DNA of 64,000 nt, taken from NCBI RefSeq assembly GCF_000283155.1, contig NW_004454163.1:393214-457213 (forward strand). The letters are read 5' to 3'. Origin of the DNA: Ceratotherium simum simum (lineage: Eukaryota > Chordata > Mammalia > Perissodactyla > Rhinocerotidae). This document shows, piece by piece, positions 23,005 through 34,016 of this stretch (position 1 is its first letter; each line of letters opens with the position of its first letter). The position numbers were made by a program, and so were the translations under genes. Below the pieces are notes generated by a model. It ran no database searches. It was not told the DNA's origin and saw only the letters and a list, made by a program, of their open reading frames with translations.

Positions 23005-23720
23005 CTAAATACAATTCCCTAGGTTAGGCACGGGGGATAAAAAGATTCCTGAACTCAAGGAGCTTACAGAGTAGTAAAGAAAATGGATAAGTAATCAGAG
23101 AACTATAAGAAGTGTTTGTAGAGACATATGCACAGGGGAGCACACAGGAACTACCTGAGCTAAGGACCAACTGAAAGGAGGAGGTATGAACAGCAAGGGG
23201 AGCTTCCTGGAGGGACTTGTGCCTGGGCTGTTTTGAAGGTAAATTGGAATTATTCATCCTGCTGTGAAGACGTAAGTTTGGGGCAGAAGAGTCATTGCTG
23301 ACAACGGAAAAGGCATGGAAATGGAAGTTGGAATCAATATGTGGAATCATTAGGGCTCCACTGGTGGGGATAGGGATAGAAGGTCAGCTAGGGTGTACAT
23401 TAGAGACATAAATGTCATGATGAAAATGCTTTTATCCCATAGTCAATGAAAACTTAAGCTTGGAAGTGACAGGATCAAATTTGTATTTTAGAAAGATTAT
23501 TGTGCTGGCAATGAAGAGAATGGATTGGAAAGAGTAGGATAGGATGAAGGGAAATTATTTAGTAATCTACTAGAACAGACAATGTAAGAAAATGATAAAA
23601 AGCAAACAAAACAGCTAAATTAAGGCAATGGAAGTGTTGATGGAGAGGGTACAGAATTGAAAACCCTCAAGGAGCTAGGATGGCTAGGACTCTGACATAC
23701 TGGACACGGGGAGCATCCAA
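23005..23720 (+). repeat. Ancient interspersed repeat, family not assigned (long copy, part 1)
   Basis: 'GGTTAGGCACGGGGGATAAA', 'AACTCAAGGAGCTTACAGAG', 'GGAGCTTCCTGGAGGGACTT', 'GAAAAGGCATGGAAATGGAA', then 'GAAGTGACAGGATCAAATTT' and 'TTATTGTGCTGGCAATG' follow the ancient repeat order seen elsewhere in the window. Part 2 resumes near 24225 beyond a reversed LTR-like insertion. Confidence 0.6.
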
Positions 23721-23734
23721 GGTTGAGCTTCCTT

Positions 23735-24190
23735 GAAGCAGAGCCTGAGACAGGGAGTCAGGGGCTCATACTTTATTAAGACAGTGCTCTTCAAGCAGGA
23801 TAGGGAAGGGGAAAGAGCACAGCAAAGATGTGGTCTCATGTGAAGTCAAGGCTTGGGCTGGTCCTCAGGAGGAGGGCTCTGATGCATAAGCTGTACTGCA
23901 GCATTGAGGCAAGGGAGGCAGTGTCCGTCCCGCGTAGCAGTCAATATTTGGCTTTGAGCCACCCTGGAATGGCTAAGTTCACCATTAGGTGGCTCATCTC
24001 CACTAAAGGGCAATTTTTCAGAGAAAAGTGGCACCTTTAAACTGTAGTGGCCAGCAGTTGCAGAAGCTTGGGGGAACTGGCACTCTGTTGGTAAAGAGGA
24101 TTTGGACAGAGCACATAGTGTCTACTACAGCTGTGTGGATGATGACTTCTAGAGTTCTATCTGGACAATCGAGTGGATATTGGTGCCATT
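23735..24190 (-). repeat. Probable old LTR-type repeat, reversed
   Basis: 'CTTGAAGCAGAGCCTGAGAC' followed by 'CATACTTTATTAAGACAG' is the reverse of the 'AATAAA ... CTCAGGCTCTGCTT' ending common to old mammalian LTR repeats. It splits the ancient repeat at 23005-24610, so it is the younger of the two. Confidence 0.5.
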
Positions 24191-24224
24191 TCTTCAGATG
24201 AGGAAGCAGAAGATTGGGAGGGGA

Positions 24225-24610
24225 AGATGCAGCTTTCTACGTGCTGTAATTTAAAGCTCTGGGATCATCCAGTTGGAGATGTTTAGTTGGTAGCGGGCTA
24301 TATGGAGCTGGAAGGAAGATATAGATTTCAGAGTTATTGGCGGGCAGTTCATAGCTGACGTCAGGAGTAAATTACCTTATGAGATTATAGGAAATAAAAA
24401 AGAAGGCGGCCAAGGAGAGAAGGTGGGTGGAACCCAACGTTAATGTCCGAGGAAGAAAAACATCAGCTTCCAAAGGAGAGTGAGAAGGAGGAACCCTTAG
24501 GAAAGTCAGAAAATGGTATAACAGAAAGAAAGAGAAGGAAGTTTCAAGAAGGTAGGAAAAATCAACAGAGCAACATCTTGTGAAAATCAAGTAAAACTGG
24601 GATTGTAATG
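24225..24610 (+). repeat. Ancient interspersed repeat, family not assigned (long copy, part 2)
   Basis: 'CAGTTGGAGATGTTTAGTTG', 'GGAAGATATAGATTTCAGAG', 'GGAGAAGGTGGGTGGAACC' in decayed form and a following purine-rich stretch continue the order of part 1. Confidence 0.5.
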
Positions 24611-24709
24611 AATTCTTTTTGGATTTACAAACTAAGAGATTCTTTTTCTCTTGATTCAGCACAATCTGTACAATGCTGATTTATTTCTTCAGCTTCCTTT
24701 TATTTTTTA

Positions 24710-24903
24710 ATTTTTTTTGTGAGGAAGATTAGCCCTGAGCTAACATCTGTGCCAGTCCTCCTCTATTTTGTATGTGGGTCGCTGCCTCAGCATGGCTGAC
24801 GAGTGGTGTAGGTCAGTGCCCAGGATCCGGGCCTGTGAACTCAGGCCGCCGAAGTGGAGTGAGCTGAACTCAACCACTACACCGTGGGGCTAGTCCCTCT
24901 TTG
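24710..24903 (-). mobile_element. ERE-type SINE
   Basis: T-rich start, 'GAGGAAGATTAGCCCTGAGC', one GCTAACATCTG phrase, 'CTCAGCATGGCTGACGAG' and a decayed reversed head ending 'GGGGCTAGTCCC'. Flanking 'GCTTCCTTTTATTTTTT' and 'GCTTCCATTTATCTT' (24692 and 24904 onward) form an imperfect target duplication. Shorter than the two-phrase EREs. Confidence 0.88.
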
Positions 24904-24919
24904 GCTTCCATTTATCTTA

Positions 24920-26789
24920 TACTGATGAGGGTATGGTAGCAGGAGAATTGCTTTGTGTTCCTCCTATAACTTCTCCTGCATAAGTGTCATTGCAATATAC
25001 TCTTCTAGGCTAGTGTTCCTTCTAATACCAATGCTTTGAACCATTTCTCAAGACTGCATTTTTTGACCAAATCATTCCTAAAGGCAGACCCAGAACCCTT
25101 CTTCAGAAACTGAGTCATCTGACTACCAAATGAGTGACATTTTGCTTGTCACAGATTTCTTTCTCGTGGATCTGCCTTGGTCACATTGATCAGTTGTCAC
25201 TTGCCAACTATCAATGGATTTTTAATCTGATGGTTTGGACATCAGGAAACAAACTAACATCTCTCTGGGTTAATTTTCTGTTTCCACTCCACAGTGGAAG
25301 TAACTGTGACTCATAAGGAGTAAATAGGAGATCATGTACCAGGATCTCAATCCCTTTTAGCCCTTTGTCTCTTTCTTGCACATTATATGAGGTCTACAGG
25401 CACATCGGCATCTAATTTCAGCCGTAAAGTTGTACATAGGGTCTAAATTTTTCTACAAACACGTTGTCTGTTCCATCCTTTGTGAGGAGTTCTCACATCT
25501 AGCTCCAAGATGCTCAAATAATTTCAAAGAACCTTCCTTTAAAGAAATTCTAGGTTAATTTTTATAAATTAAGAAAATAAAAATGTCTTATTGGAATACT
25601 TGGTACTGTACTGTATCTTACTTGTGATTCCTTGGGAAATACTGATTTATCACAGAGTATGTGGCTACCACTGTGCTAACCTTGGGTAAAAGAAAATTTA
25701 TATTATCTGTGTAATTTTATTGGAGAGAAAAATATACAATTGAAATATTTAAATCTCAAACAATATAGAACAAATCATCATGAAATTAGTAGTACATATA
25801 ATAACTGTAATTGGAATTCAAACTAGCAATAAATGATTCCAGGATCCTTGGGAGAGGGAAGCACCATTATTAGTCAGATGTTGGTGCCAAAAATGCCTTA
25901 TGCCTTACAAAGAAACTCCACATGGCCTTTTCTTAGCCTGTCTATTCACCTTAGATGAGGGCATTAGTTGGCTGTGGCAAATAAAACAAACCCAAGGTTA
26001 ATAATGTTGGTATTGAGGTTTTAATTAGGTTTCAATGTTTTAAATTCAATTTCTGTCTTGTCATTTTCCAGTCTGCTTGGCAACAGCATGTAGAAAACAA
26101 TAAAGCATGTTTTCTTCACCAAGACTAGTGACCCAAGGTGTTATTGTGACAAGTAAATTCTGGTTCTGTAGGGAGAAAAGGCATTTCACACTCTGTGAAT
26201 CCATTTACTTAGCAGAATTTCTTCTGGTAGAATTCTACAGTTTCAACTCACTAATACATAGGTATTTCTACCGTCCAGTGGGGGATCAGCAGAAAAATAA
26301 CTTACATTACTGAAAAGTTTTTGTCCTCATTCACTAAAACTTGTATTAGATAAGTACTTCACTAATTCACCTATACAAGGTTTTTGGAAGATTTAATTGG
26401 TTATTTGATGTCCAAAGGACTTTTGGAAGAAGTTTTCTCTTTAGGGAAAGACGTGGAACACCCAAAATGATTCAGAAGAAAAGGCTATTTTATATTTGAT
26501 GGCTGCATCTGGGAGGAATCAAACACTTTTTGTGCTTCCTATTTTGGGTATCTAGTTTGTTAGTGTGAGAGATACAGAAATATTATACTGTTCTATGACA
26601 CTGTCCAATCACTGCCTGATCAGAAATGCAAAATTAATAAATGTGAAAAAGTAGCAAACAATAAAAGATAATATATTTAGGCAATGCAACTGGTTTTCAT
26701 TAATCCCCTCCACTCAAAATAAGTAGTCCCCATATTTATAGCCATGTTTTATATATAAGTTTATGGGAATTCAGAGATCAGTTGGGCCT
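24920..26789. other. Unassigned sequence
   Basis: No gene or family recognised over 1.9 kb. Frames of 60-68 codons are at chance level. Confidence 0.35.
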
Positions 26790-27040
26790 GCAATGAGAGA
26801 GGGAAATTTCTTGGGTGAAGGGATCTAAGAAGACAACCACATTTGGATAGGGTGGATGACAGAAGATGAGGCATTCCAACCTAAGGAAGCCACATGAACA
26901 AAAACACTGGAAGTGAGCAAAATATGTACATAAAATGGGAAGGAGATCCATGGGCTAAAGCAGAGAATTCCTATTTTAGATTCCCAAGAAGGACATCAGG
27001 TGGAAGGACAGATTAGGAAGGGCCATGGGTCACACACAGA
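26790..27040 (+). repeat. Possible ancient repeat fragment, family not assigned
   Basis: 'GAGGCATTCCAACCTAAGG', 'GAACAAAAACACTGGAAGTG' and 'AAGGACAGATTAGGAAGGGC' recall the 'gcattccaggc ... gcaaaggc' part of the family at 13495 and 23005. Confidence 0.4.
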
Positions 27041-28560
27041 TTGATACATGGGTCTATATTTTCATATCCTATGCGTTGGAGAGGCATTGGGAGTGCTAAA
27101 GTGGCCTGGTGAAATCTTATTTTTAGAGGAAGGGTTTAAGCCACCTAATCTGATTGGAAAGACATAGATTGTAGCAGCAGTCTTCAAAATGGGGTATGAG
27201 GATCCTTGGGGTTCCATGAAGACTTTTGAAGGGCATGGTTCCAAGGGAATCAATTTCCAAATCCTCAATTATAATTTTTCTGAAAACTGATCTGTGGTTG
27301 AGATGTCATGCTGGTTCTCAGCTCCTTTCACCATGACCCTTCTCCTACTTTAAAAAACAACAGGTTTCTTCTCACAAATCCGGAGTCTCATTCTGGCTTG
27401 GTGTGTAGAAACCTCTTGCACGTCAAACAAGGAGAGGATCCAAAATATTGTTGTTGATGTTAAGAAAGTAGGAAGCCCTAATGAATGACCTGGTAATAAA
27501 TCCTTTACAAGACAAGTAGTTTCCAAGGCATTTCTTTCGACAACATGTAAAGAAGAACCTAACTAGGTTGACGGTTGATTATTAATTTTGATTTTGATAA
27601 GGTGTGATTTTCTTACATAAAACTAGGAGGCAGTTTAAATAATTGAGTGATGTTACTACAGGAAAAAGACAGACTTATTCCCAACTACTTATTTATTTGA
27701 ACCAGGCTGTCGAATGCTTACTTCTACATATAAGTAAAAAGAATAGAACTGATACAGAACCTCATCTTATTCTAGCAATAATTAACGTGTATTCAAAGAT
27801 ACATGAACTAACTTTTTAAAAGTTCAATCTCTTTCACTAAGATATGTATTACAGGTAATATTCTATAATGTATGTTTACTAATTATCAAAGTATCAGATG
27901 CATTTATGTTAGTTACTAATTATATACTGATTATCAAAATATTAATTTAATTAAAATATTTAGAGTCTTACTGTCCTGGAAAATAAAAACATATAGATTG
28001 GTTACCAATATAAGACTTCATGCATAAAAATACATTATATAAAGATAAAATTCTGCAGTCAAATGGAATGGAAATATGAATGCAAGGAGAAAAAGAAATG
28101 GTGTAAAAAACAGTTTGGTCATGTACTTTTTAAATGGATGTTGGAAGGTACCAAATTGCTATGGCAATTTTCTACTGGATATACTTAAATGAACTAGGTA
28201 ACTGTTTTCTTTAAACAAGTCAACATTTACAGTATGCCAGAAATTACATCTTTTCCAACTACTTAAAGATATATTGAAAAGTTTTAGGTATCAACTTAAA
28301 AATGTGAGAGGGCTGCATACCTTTAAAAAACTATTTTTAGAAGTATGTGAGCAAAATATTTGGAGGGGCTTGTCTTAAAAATGCATTTGCATATCACATG
28401 CATTGTTTGTTTTTACTTAGCTTGTATGTTTTCCATTATGAAAAATAATAAAGTTTTCTAAAAATACCCATGTTTGCTTTTTGCACAAGATTTAGAAAAC
28501 AGCAATTTTCGTACTGGGTGGTAACAGAGGAAGGGCACTGATGGAGCTGGAGGTTATTAG
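27041..28560. other. Unassigned AT-rich sequence
   Basis: No gene or family recognised. Confidence 0.35.
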
Positions 28561-28571
28561 ATATCCCTCAG

Positions 28572-28844
28572 GGGGCTGGCCCTAGGGTACAGTGGTTAAG
28601 TGCGTGCAATCCGCTTTGGCGGCCCTGGGTTCGCCGGTTCAGATCCCAGGTGCGCCGGTTCAGATCCCAGGTGCGCACCGACGCACCGCTTGTCAAGCCA
28701 TGCTGTGGAGGAGTCCCATATAAAGTAGAGGAAGATGGGCACGGATGTTAGCCCAGGGCCAATCTTCCTCAAGAAAAAAGAAGAGGAGTGGCATCGGATG
28801 TTAGCTCAGGGCTGATCTTCCTCACAATAAAAATAAATAAATAA
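28572..28844 (+). mobile_element. ERE-type SINE with duplicated B box
   Basis: Full element in forward orientation: GGGGCTGGCCCTAGGG head, A box around GTACAGTGGTTAAGTGCG, B box GGTTCAGATCCC, two TTAGC(C/T)CAGGGC phrases and an AAATA-rich tail. The flanking duplication is 11 bp with one mismatch (ATATCCCTCAG at 28561-28571, ATACCCCTCAG at 28845-28855). A perfect 21-bp tandem duplication (28633-28653 and 28654-28674) doubles the B box. It looks relatively young. Confidence 0.95.
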
Positions 28845-28959
28845 ATACCCCTCAGTTCACTCGCGATTAACAGAGGCATGAGGATGGCAACAAAAAGGGA
28901 GGGCCTGGAGTGAGGGACACACAAGGACTGCCATGACTATTTCTGTGCTTATCGTTTGA

Positions 28960-29135
28960 AACGTTCCATTTATTGTCCTTTTCAGTTATTTGTCATTCCA
29001 TGGCTTTATATTTTATCTCCCAAACTAAATGCTTTGCTTTTTGAGAGCCTGCTCTTTGTCTTGTATTCTTTTTTACTTTTCCTAAACAGCTGCTACAGTC
29101 CGCGGCACACAATAGTACACGATGTATTTTTATTT
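28960..29135 (+). mobile_element. L2 LINE 3' end fragment
   Basis: 'TTTTGAGAGCCTGCTCTTTG', 'CTTGTATTCTTTTTTAC' and 'CGCGGCACACAATAGTACAC' follow the L2 3' end order in decayed form. Confidence 0.55.
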
Positions 29136-29169
29136 ATTCAAATTCCTCTTCATTTCACTAAGAGCACTT

Positions 29170-29350
29170 CAATTGGTGATTGATGGAGGGTTAGAGGAGA
29201 TGATCAAGTCCAAAATAATACCCAGGTTTTGAACAAACAAGTTGAGGATGATGATTGTATTGTTAAGAAGAGAGAGGCGTAGGATGGAGAGTGTATTTGG
29301 AAATATTGAGTTTGAAGTGAGCTGGAGGTCAAGGCTGCTGCTGGCGTAGA
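29170..29350 (+). repeat. Ancient repeat fragment, family not assigned
   Basis: 'CAAGTCCAAAATAATACCCA' and 'GAAATATTGAGTTTGAAGTG' match the inner part of the unassigned ancient repeat. Confidence 0.5.
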
Positions 29351-30161
29351 GAAACCTCTCAGTAAATTGAAAAAGGTGCCCCCTCTGGGTGAACCCCTTC
29401 TGGGTCCATGAATTGCACCTTACGTGAAGAAAAAAGCACCTTTTCTTCAGGGACATGCATGCAGCCTATGTCAAGGCCTAGGTTTAGCAAGAAGAGTCAC
29501 CTCCTTCCCTGCATTGATTGAGTGATTTTATGCAGTGCACTGACTGCACAGCTGTGTTTGCACCTTTGCGTGAGATAGGTAATTGATAGTCAACTCAAAT
29601 TTATCGATATATACTTGCTTTGTTCAAAACCAGAAAACTATTCTGGTAAAAAAATATATTAAGTTGTACTATAATTCTACATGAGATGGTGTGTAAGGGT
29701 TTCCTGTTGAATTCACGTTAACTTTTATATTCAACTCAAGTAAGCGCTAGTTGACAGTTAGGGAACTTCATAGATATGCCTGCCTCCAAATAGATATAGT
29801 ATATATTTTATCACCTGCCACACACTTCCCTTCCCATTTTTCCTTGCTATGCCTAAAATTCACAATATCAGAGCAAATCGGTTTGTGTCTGACAAATATT
29901 GGAGTATTACCTATGAAATGCCACAATTTAACAATACACATTTTATCAGGAAAAGAAGGAAGATATCATGAGTTAGTTTATTTATCTGTAAAAGAATTGT
30001 TCTTGAAGGAGTTTGAGCCTGAACAATGGAGAAAAAGCATTCATTCATTTATCTGTTTATTCAGCCAGAATACTACATTTTATGTTTTAGGCACCGTCAT
30101 TGATGTCAGGAAAAAAAAACACCAAAATCTTTTCTCCTTCTTTAAGCCACTCAATTTGGTG
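29351..30161. other. Mostly unassigned; longest plus-strand ORF is non-genic
   Basis: A 151-codon frame covers 29751-30206. Its last third is made of ancient-repeat sequence ('CATTCATTCATTTATCTG') and then the L1 stub, so it is not a gene. The rest is unrecognised. Confidence 0.4.
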
Positions 30162-30177
30162 AAAAAGAAAGACATGC

Positions 30178-30417
30178 CAGAGGGGAGGGGGGAGGGAGGA
30201 GGATGAAAGGGATAATTCGGTGCATGTGTGTGGTGATGGGTTGTAATTAGTATTTTGGTGGTGAACATGATGTGGTCCATGCAGAAATAGAAGTACAATG
30301 ATGTACNNNNNNNNNNNNNNNNNNNNNNNNNNNNNNNNNNNNNNNNNNNNNNNNNNNNNNNNNNNNNNNNNNNNNNNNNNNNNNNNNNNNNNNNNNNNNN
30401 NNNNNNAAAAAAAAAAA
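30178..30417 (+). mobile_element. Young, 5'-truncated LINE-1 3' stub containing the assembly gap
   Basis: 30178-30306 is a G-rich stretch followed by 'GTGCATGTGTGTGGTGATGG', 'GTATTTTGGTGGTGAACATG' and 'ATAGAAGTACAATGATGTAC'. This is the last part of an L1 3' UTR of the type active in ungulates and carnivores. The expected remaining few dozen bases and poly(A) lie in the gap, and an A run follows it. A perfect 16-bp duplication (AAAAAGAAAGACATGC, 30162-30177 and 30418-30433) frames the insertion, so this is a recent event. Confidence 0.85.
30307..30406. other. Assembly gap, 100 N
   Basis: Exactly 100 unknown bases, the usual size assigned to a gap of unknown length. It starts inside an L1 3' UTR and ends at a long A run. 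The homopolymer or young-repeat nature of the site explains why it failed to assemble. Confidence 0.99.
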
Positions 30418-30433
30418 AAAAAGAAAGACATGC

Positions 30434-30566
30434 AGTAAAAATACAATATTATATCTGTATGTCTTTTGCAGACGTATGTCCAAAGCATTGTAGCATGGAT
30501 CAAAATCTAGGAAAAGCCGATTCTGCTGGAGAAGGAAGACTTCACCAAGAAAACACTATCTGAGTT
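30434..30566. other. Unassigned sequence
   Basis: Short unassigned stretch between the L1 stub and the LTR. Confidence 0.4.
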
Positions 30567-30945
30567 TGTTATGGACTGAATGTTTGTGCCCCCAAATTCA
30601 TATGTTGAAGTCCTAACTCCCAATGTGATGGTATTTAGAAGTGGGGCCCCTGGGAGGTAGTTAGGGTTGGATTATGTCATGAGAGTGGGGCCGTCATGAT
30701 GGGATCAGTGGTCTTATAAGAAGAGAGAGAGATCTCTCTGTGTGCACTCAGCGAGGAAAGGCCACGTGAAGATGTAGTGAGGAAGTGGCCGTCCGTGAGC
30801 CAGGAAGAGAGCCTGCATGGGAGCCTGACTATGCTGGCACCCTGATCTCAGCCTTCCAGCCTCCCGAATTGAGAGAAAATAAAAGTCTGTTGTTTAAGCC
30901 ACCTGGTTTACGGTATTTCGTTATAACAGCCATAGCTGACTAAGA
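30567..30945 (+). mobile_element. MaLR-class solitary LTR (MLT1/MST-like)
   Basis: Starts TGTTATGGACTGAATGTTTG, then 'CATATGTTGAAGTCCTAACT', 'GATGGTATTTAGAAGTGGGG', 'GTTGTTTAAGCCACC', and ends 'TTATAACAGCCATAGCTG' with a decayed CTAAGA terminus. No internal region follows, so it is a solo LTR. It carries an AATAAA-like signal (AAAATAAAAG) near 30879-30888. Confidence 0.88.
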
Positions 30946-31480
30946 GTGGAACTTGAAGACTGTGTAGGAGTTTCTCATGGACTGTGCACTGGATGTCTCC
31001 CATTTGCTCCCGTAGATCTGCCTTCCTCTCTTCTCCATCTTGCTCTCTGCTCCACAAAACCCACCTGTATGGGCTACATCTGCAGGTCTCTCTTGTGCTC
31101 TAACTTCCCACCGGTAAGTCCCAGAAGGCGATGTGAGGGAGGGCAGAGAGTGAGGTTGTGGTATTTATTCCACAGGCTGCCCCCTGGAGGGGTTACCTCT
31201 GGCTGGTTGTCGCTTAATTAAAGGTCACTGCTCCTCTCAAGGTGGCGGGTATTCACGGCTCTCTCCTTCTGGCTTCCACTCACTGCTTCCTCTGTTTGTC
31301 TCTTTGGGTCTAGGGATGGTGACCTCCCCACATCATCACTAGCCCCAGGGAACTGCATTATCTCTTTTGGTTTATCTACACCCTGCCCACACGTTTGCAA
31401 ATAGTCCCTTTATTAAACTCTACTCAAAACACCCTAATTTGAGTGCACCATCTGTTGCCTGCTGGGACCCTGACTGATAC
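30946..31480 (+). repeat. Old LTR-like repeat, family not assigned
   Basis: 'GTGGTATTTATTCCACAGGC', 'CACACGTTTGCAAATAGTCC', 'CTTTATTAAACTCTACTCA', then 'TTGAGTGCACCATCTG' and 'GGGACCCTGACTGATACAG'. The same order recurs at 46540-46995. The two are copies of one family. Confidence 0.6.
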
Positions 31481-31482
31481 AG

Positions 31483-31540
31483 ACTGTAAATTGTGTGAGG
31501 ATGTGTCTGTCTTATGTACCCAATAAATGTTAGCTATTTT
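31483..31540 (+). mobile_element. L2 LINE 3' end fragment
   Basis: 'CTGTAAATTGTGTGAGG' and 'CCCAATAAATGTTAGC' match the L2 terminus. Very short. Confidence 0.5.
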
Positions 31541-32577
31541 TCATATTGCATGCTGATAATATTTTGAAATGTAAGCAATATTTTTTCTTTCAATATGGTC
31601 TATTATCACTTTACTATTCCCAATTAGAGCAGCTGGACTGCTGATTTCACTGCTTCATTGAAAGGTTTGTTACAGCCATAAGCAGAGAAAAACTTGTATA
31701 TATAAAATGAATAGACTCCAAAGGACATAAGGTTTGGGAAAAACTCTCATAAGTCAGGCTACATAAAGTCGAGAAGAAGGATTCATGGAGTCTGGAGGGT
31801 CCTTTGAAGGGACATTGTACCTTTCCCTCCAACTCCCACCAACAAAAGAAGTAAGCTTTGGTAGAAGAGAGTAGACAGAGCCCCTGCAGAGGACCTGAGG
31901 CATCCATGCATAGACATGATTATGCTTAGGGAGATGACAGGACCCCAGGAAAAAGGCACTATCTAGGGGATCTAGGCAGAAATGTCAGAGAGTGTCTCAT
32001 GGTTTTAGAGTGAGGCGGAAGTAGCAGAGTGAATGGTCGAGTGGCCAAGAAGGGTGTGGAAATCGCAAAGATGGTTCCTAGGATTGCCCGGTCTGTGACC
32101 AAGGACTAGATGAAGACAGTACCATTATCAAGGATGCAAGCATAGACTGATAAACATCACCATACCACTGCCCCTTCCCAGCACCTTGGGGCTCTGTGAG
32201 TGTCTCAGAACCTAGAAACAGCCCCAAGGAGATGGTAAAAGAGAAATGGACTCATGAATTGACTGGTAGTAAGTTTTAACTCCCCAGAAAAATGGAGCTC
32301 AAAATAAAAAAATTAATTTTAGTTATAAAGAGTAAGTTTTAGTTCTTGCATGCCCAAGATTGTGGGCACTGAGTCATACTTGTGATGTATTATTATTGTT
32401 ACTGTTAATGAAGTGAGTAAGGATGGAGAGTTCTCCAGGCAGAGATAACAGTATGTTCTATGGTGAAGACATCTGAGAGAGCATAACCTCAGCAGGGAGC
32501 TTCCAGTGTGTGGAACTGGATGGGGGAGAAGTAGAAGATGAGCATAGAGATGCAAGTAGGGGATCACATTATGAATA
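31541..32577. other. Unassigned sequence
   Basis: No gene or confident repeat family. 32430-32560 may be a further fragment of the ancient repeat family. Confidence 0.35.
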
Positions 32578-32790
32578 ACGATAACCATTTGCCAAGCAAT
32601 TTCTATGTGGGACGCCCTCTGCTAATCACTATAAATTCATTATTGCATTTAATGCTCCTGACAATCCTCATTTTACAGAGAAAAGTCAAAGCTGAAGGAG
32701 TTGGGTAAGTGCCTAAGTCACACAGCCAGTGAGTGGGGGAGCCAGGCTACAAGCCCAGGAGGGCGCAACTCTAAAACTCTGGCTTTTGGC
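32578..32790 (+). mobile_element. MIR SINE
   Basis: 'GCATTTAATGCTCCTGACAA', 'TCATTTTACAGAGAAAAGTC', 'TAAGTCACACAGCCAGTGAG' and 'GCCAGGCTACAAGCCCAGG' give a nearly full-length MIR in forward orientation. Confidence 0.85.
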
Positions 32791-32839
32791 CCCTGCCCAA
32801 ACCTACCTTCTCAGAAAAGAGCACGCAGTCATGCCCCAG

Positions 32840-33395
32840 ACTTGGAATTTTATTAAGTAGGTAAAGGAAAAAAGATTTACAAAGTTGGTGCTATGATGAG
32901 ATTTGTGCTTTAAAAAGAACATCCTATTACCAATGTGGAGAAAAATTGCAGAGGTGCAGGACTGGAGGCAGGAAGACCAATTTAGAGGCTTTTCAATGGA
33001 CCAAGTGAGGAGTGACAGGTCACAAAAGATCAGAAATTAAGAGAGTAACAGAGAGAATAGACAGTGCACAGCAGCCCAAGGCAACTGTTGGGATGAGTTA
33101 CTGCTAGAGATAAACATGATGAAAGCAATTCCCAGGTTTCTGGCACTTGTAATTTCAGGGGCAACAGCTTTGTACTTGTTTGTTAATAATAATGACAGTA
33201 AAAAATATTACCATGACAGTTATAAAGGAGACAGGAATTGCCTCTCTAGGCTTCAAGGAAGAGGTGACTTTTGAGCTGGGACTTGGAGAATGGGCAGAAT
33301 TGGGACCTCCAGTGATGAGAGAGAGGTTAAGTGAGGAGACAGGAGAAATAATGCAGAAGGAGAGACAGATTTGTCAAAGATTTATTCCCTAGTAT
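32840..33395 (+). repeat. Ancient interspersed repeat, family not assigned
   Basis: 'GGACTGGAGGCAGGAAGACC', 'AATTTAGAGGCTTTTCAATG', then 'TTCAAGGAAGAGGTGACTTT' and 'TTGAGCTGGGACTTGGAGAA' match parts of the repeat described at 13495 and 23005. It seems to be two pieces with an insertion near 33170-33220. Confidence 0.55.
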
Positions 33396-33775
33396 GTTTA
33401 GAGTAGTTTTATTCAAACACAATTTGAGCTACATGTCACATTTATCTGTAATTTATTGGTGCTTCTTTAAATATAAGTTATAATAAGATTTGTCAAAGGA
33501 ACACTGTATACTAGAAAATGTATGGAAATAAGTGAAAAAGGGGACATGTGACTTTTGCTGGTTCATGTAACAGTGGTTAGTTTTCATGTATTTCAGAACT
33601 GTGACTATAAAGCTCCAATTCATACCTAAAACCATAGTGAAACCAGGTTTCTTTCTTAGGGAAGACTAGAGATAGCTAACAATTACAGTACGTGCCTTTG
33701 ATGCTCTTGGATGTAGGTAGATCCAGGGAGGTATTGCTGAATAAAGCTGAGCACCGGCATGTGAATTCTATTTGT
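33396..33775. other. Unassigned sequence
   Basis: Nothing recognisable. Confidence 0.35.
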
Positions 33776-34016
33776 TCCTATAATAGTAGCAACATAATAC
33801 GTCTCACACTGACCACCTATTACATCTCAAAGACTGTTATTGACTATATATACATTATTTCTGACCCTCCCAACATTCTCGAAAACTATTATTCTCATTT
33901 TGCAGAGGAGAAAATTGAAGATCTCAGAGAGATCTTTACTTGATAGTAGGCATTGAAGTCGGAATTCAACCCCGATTCTCCCAAATCAAAATTCTGGCGT
34001 TTTTCTTCTGTATTAC
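33776..34016 (+). mobile_element. MIR SINE
   Basis: Decayed MIR in forward order: 'GACCACCTATTACATCTCAA', 'TATTCTCATTTTGCAGAGG', 'AGAAAATTGAAGATCTCAGA', 'TTGAAGTCGGAATTCAACCC'. Confidence 0.7.

Noticed and set aside
29751..30206. 151-codon plus-strand ORF
   Set aside because: The last third is ancient-repeat and L1 stub sequence with a low-complexity lysine and glycine end, and there is no homology I can name.
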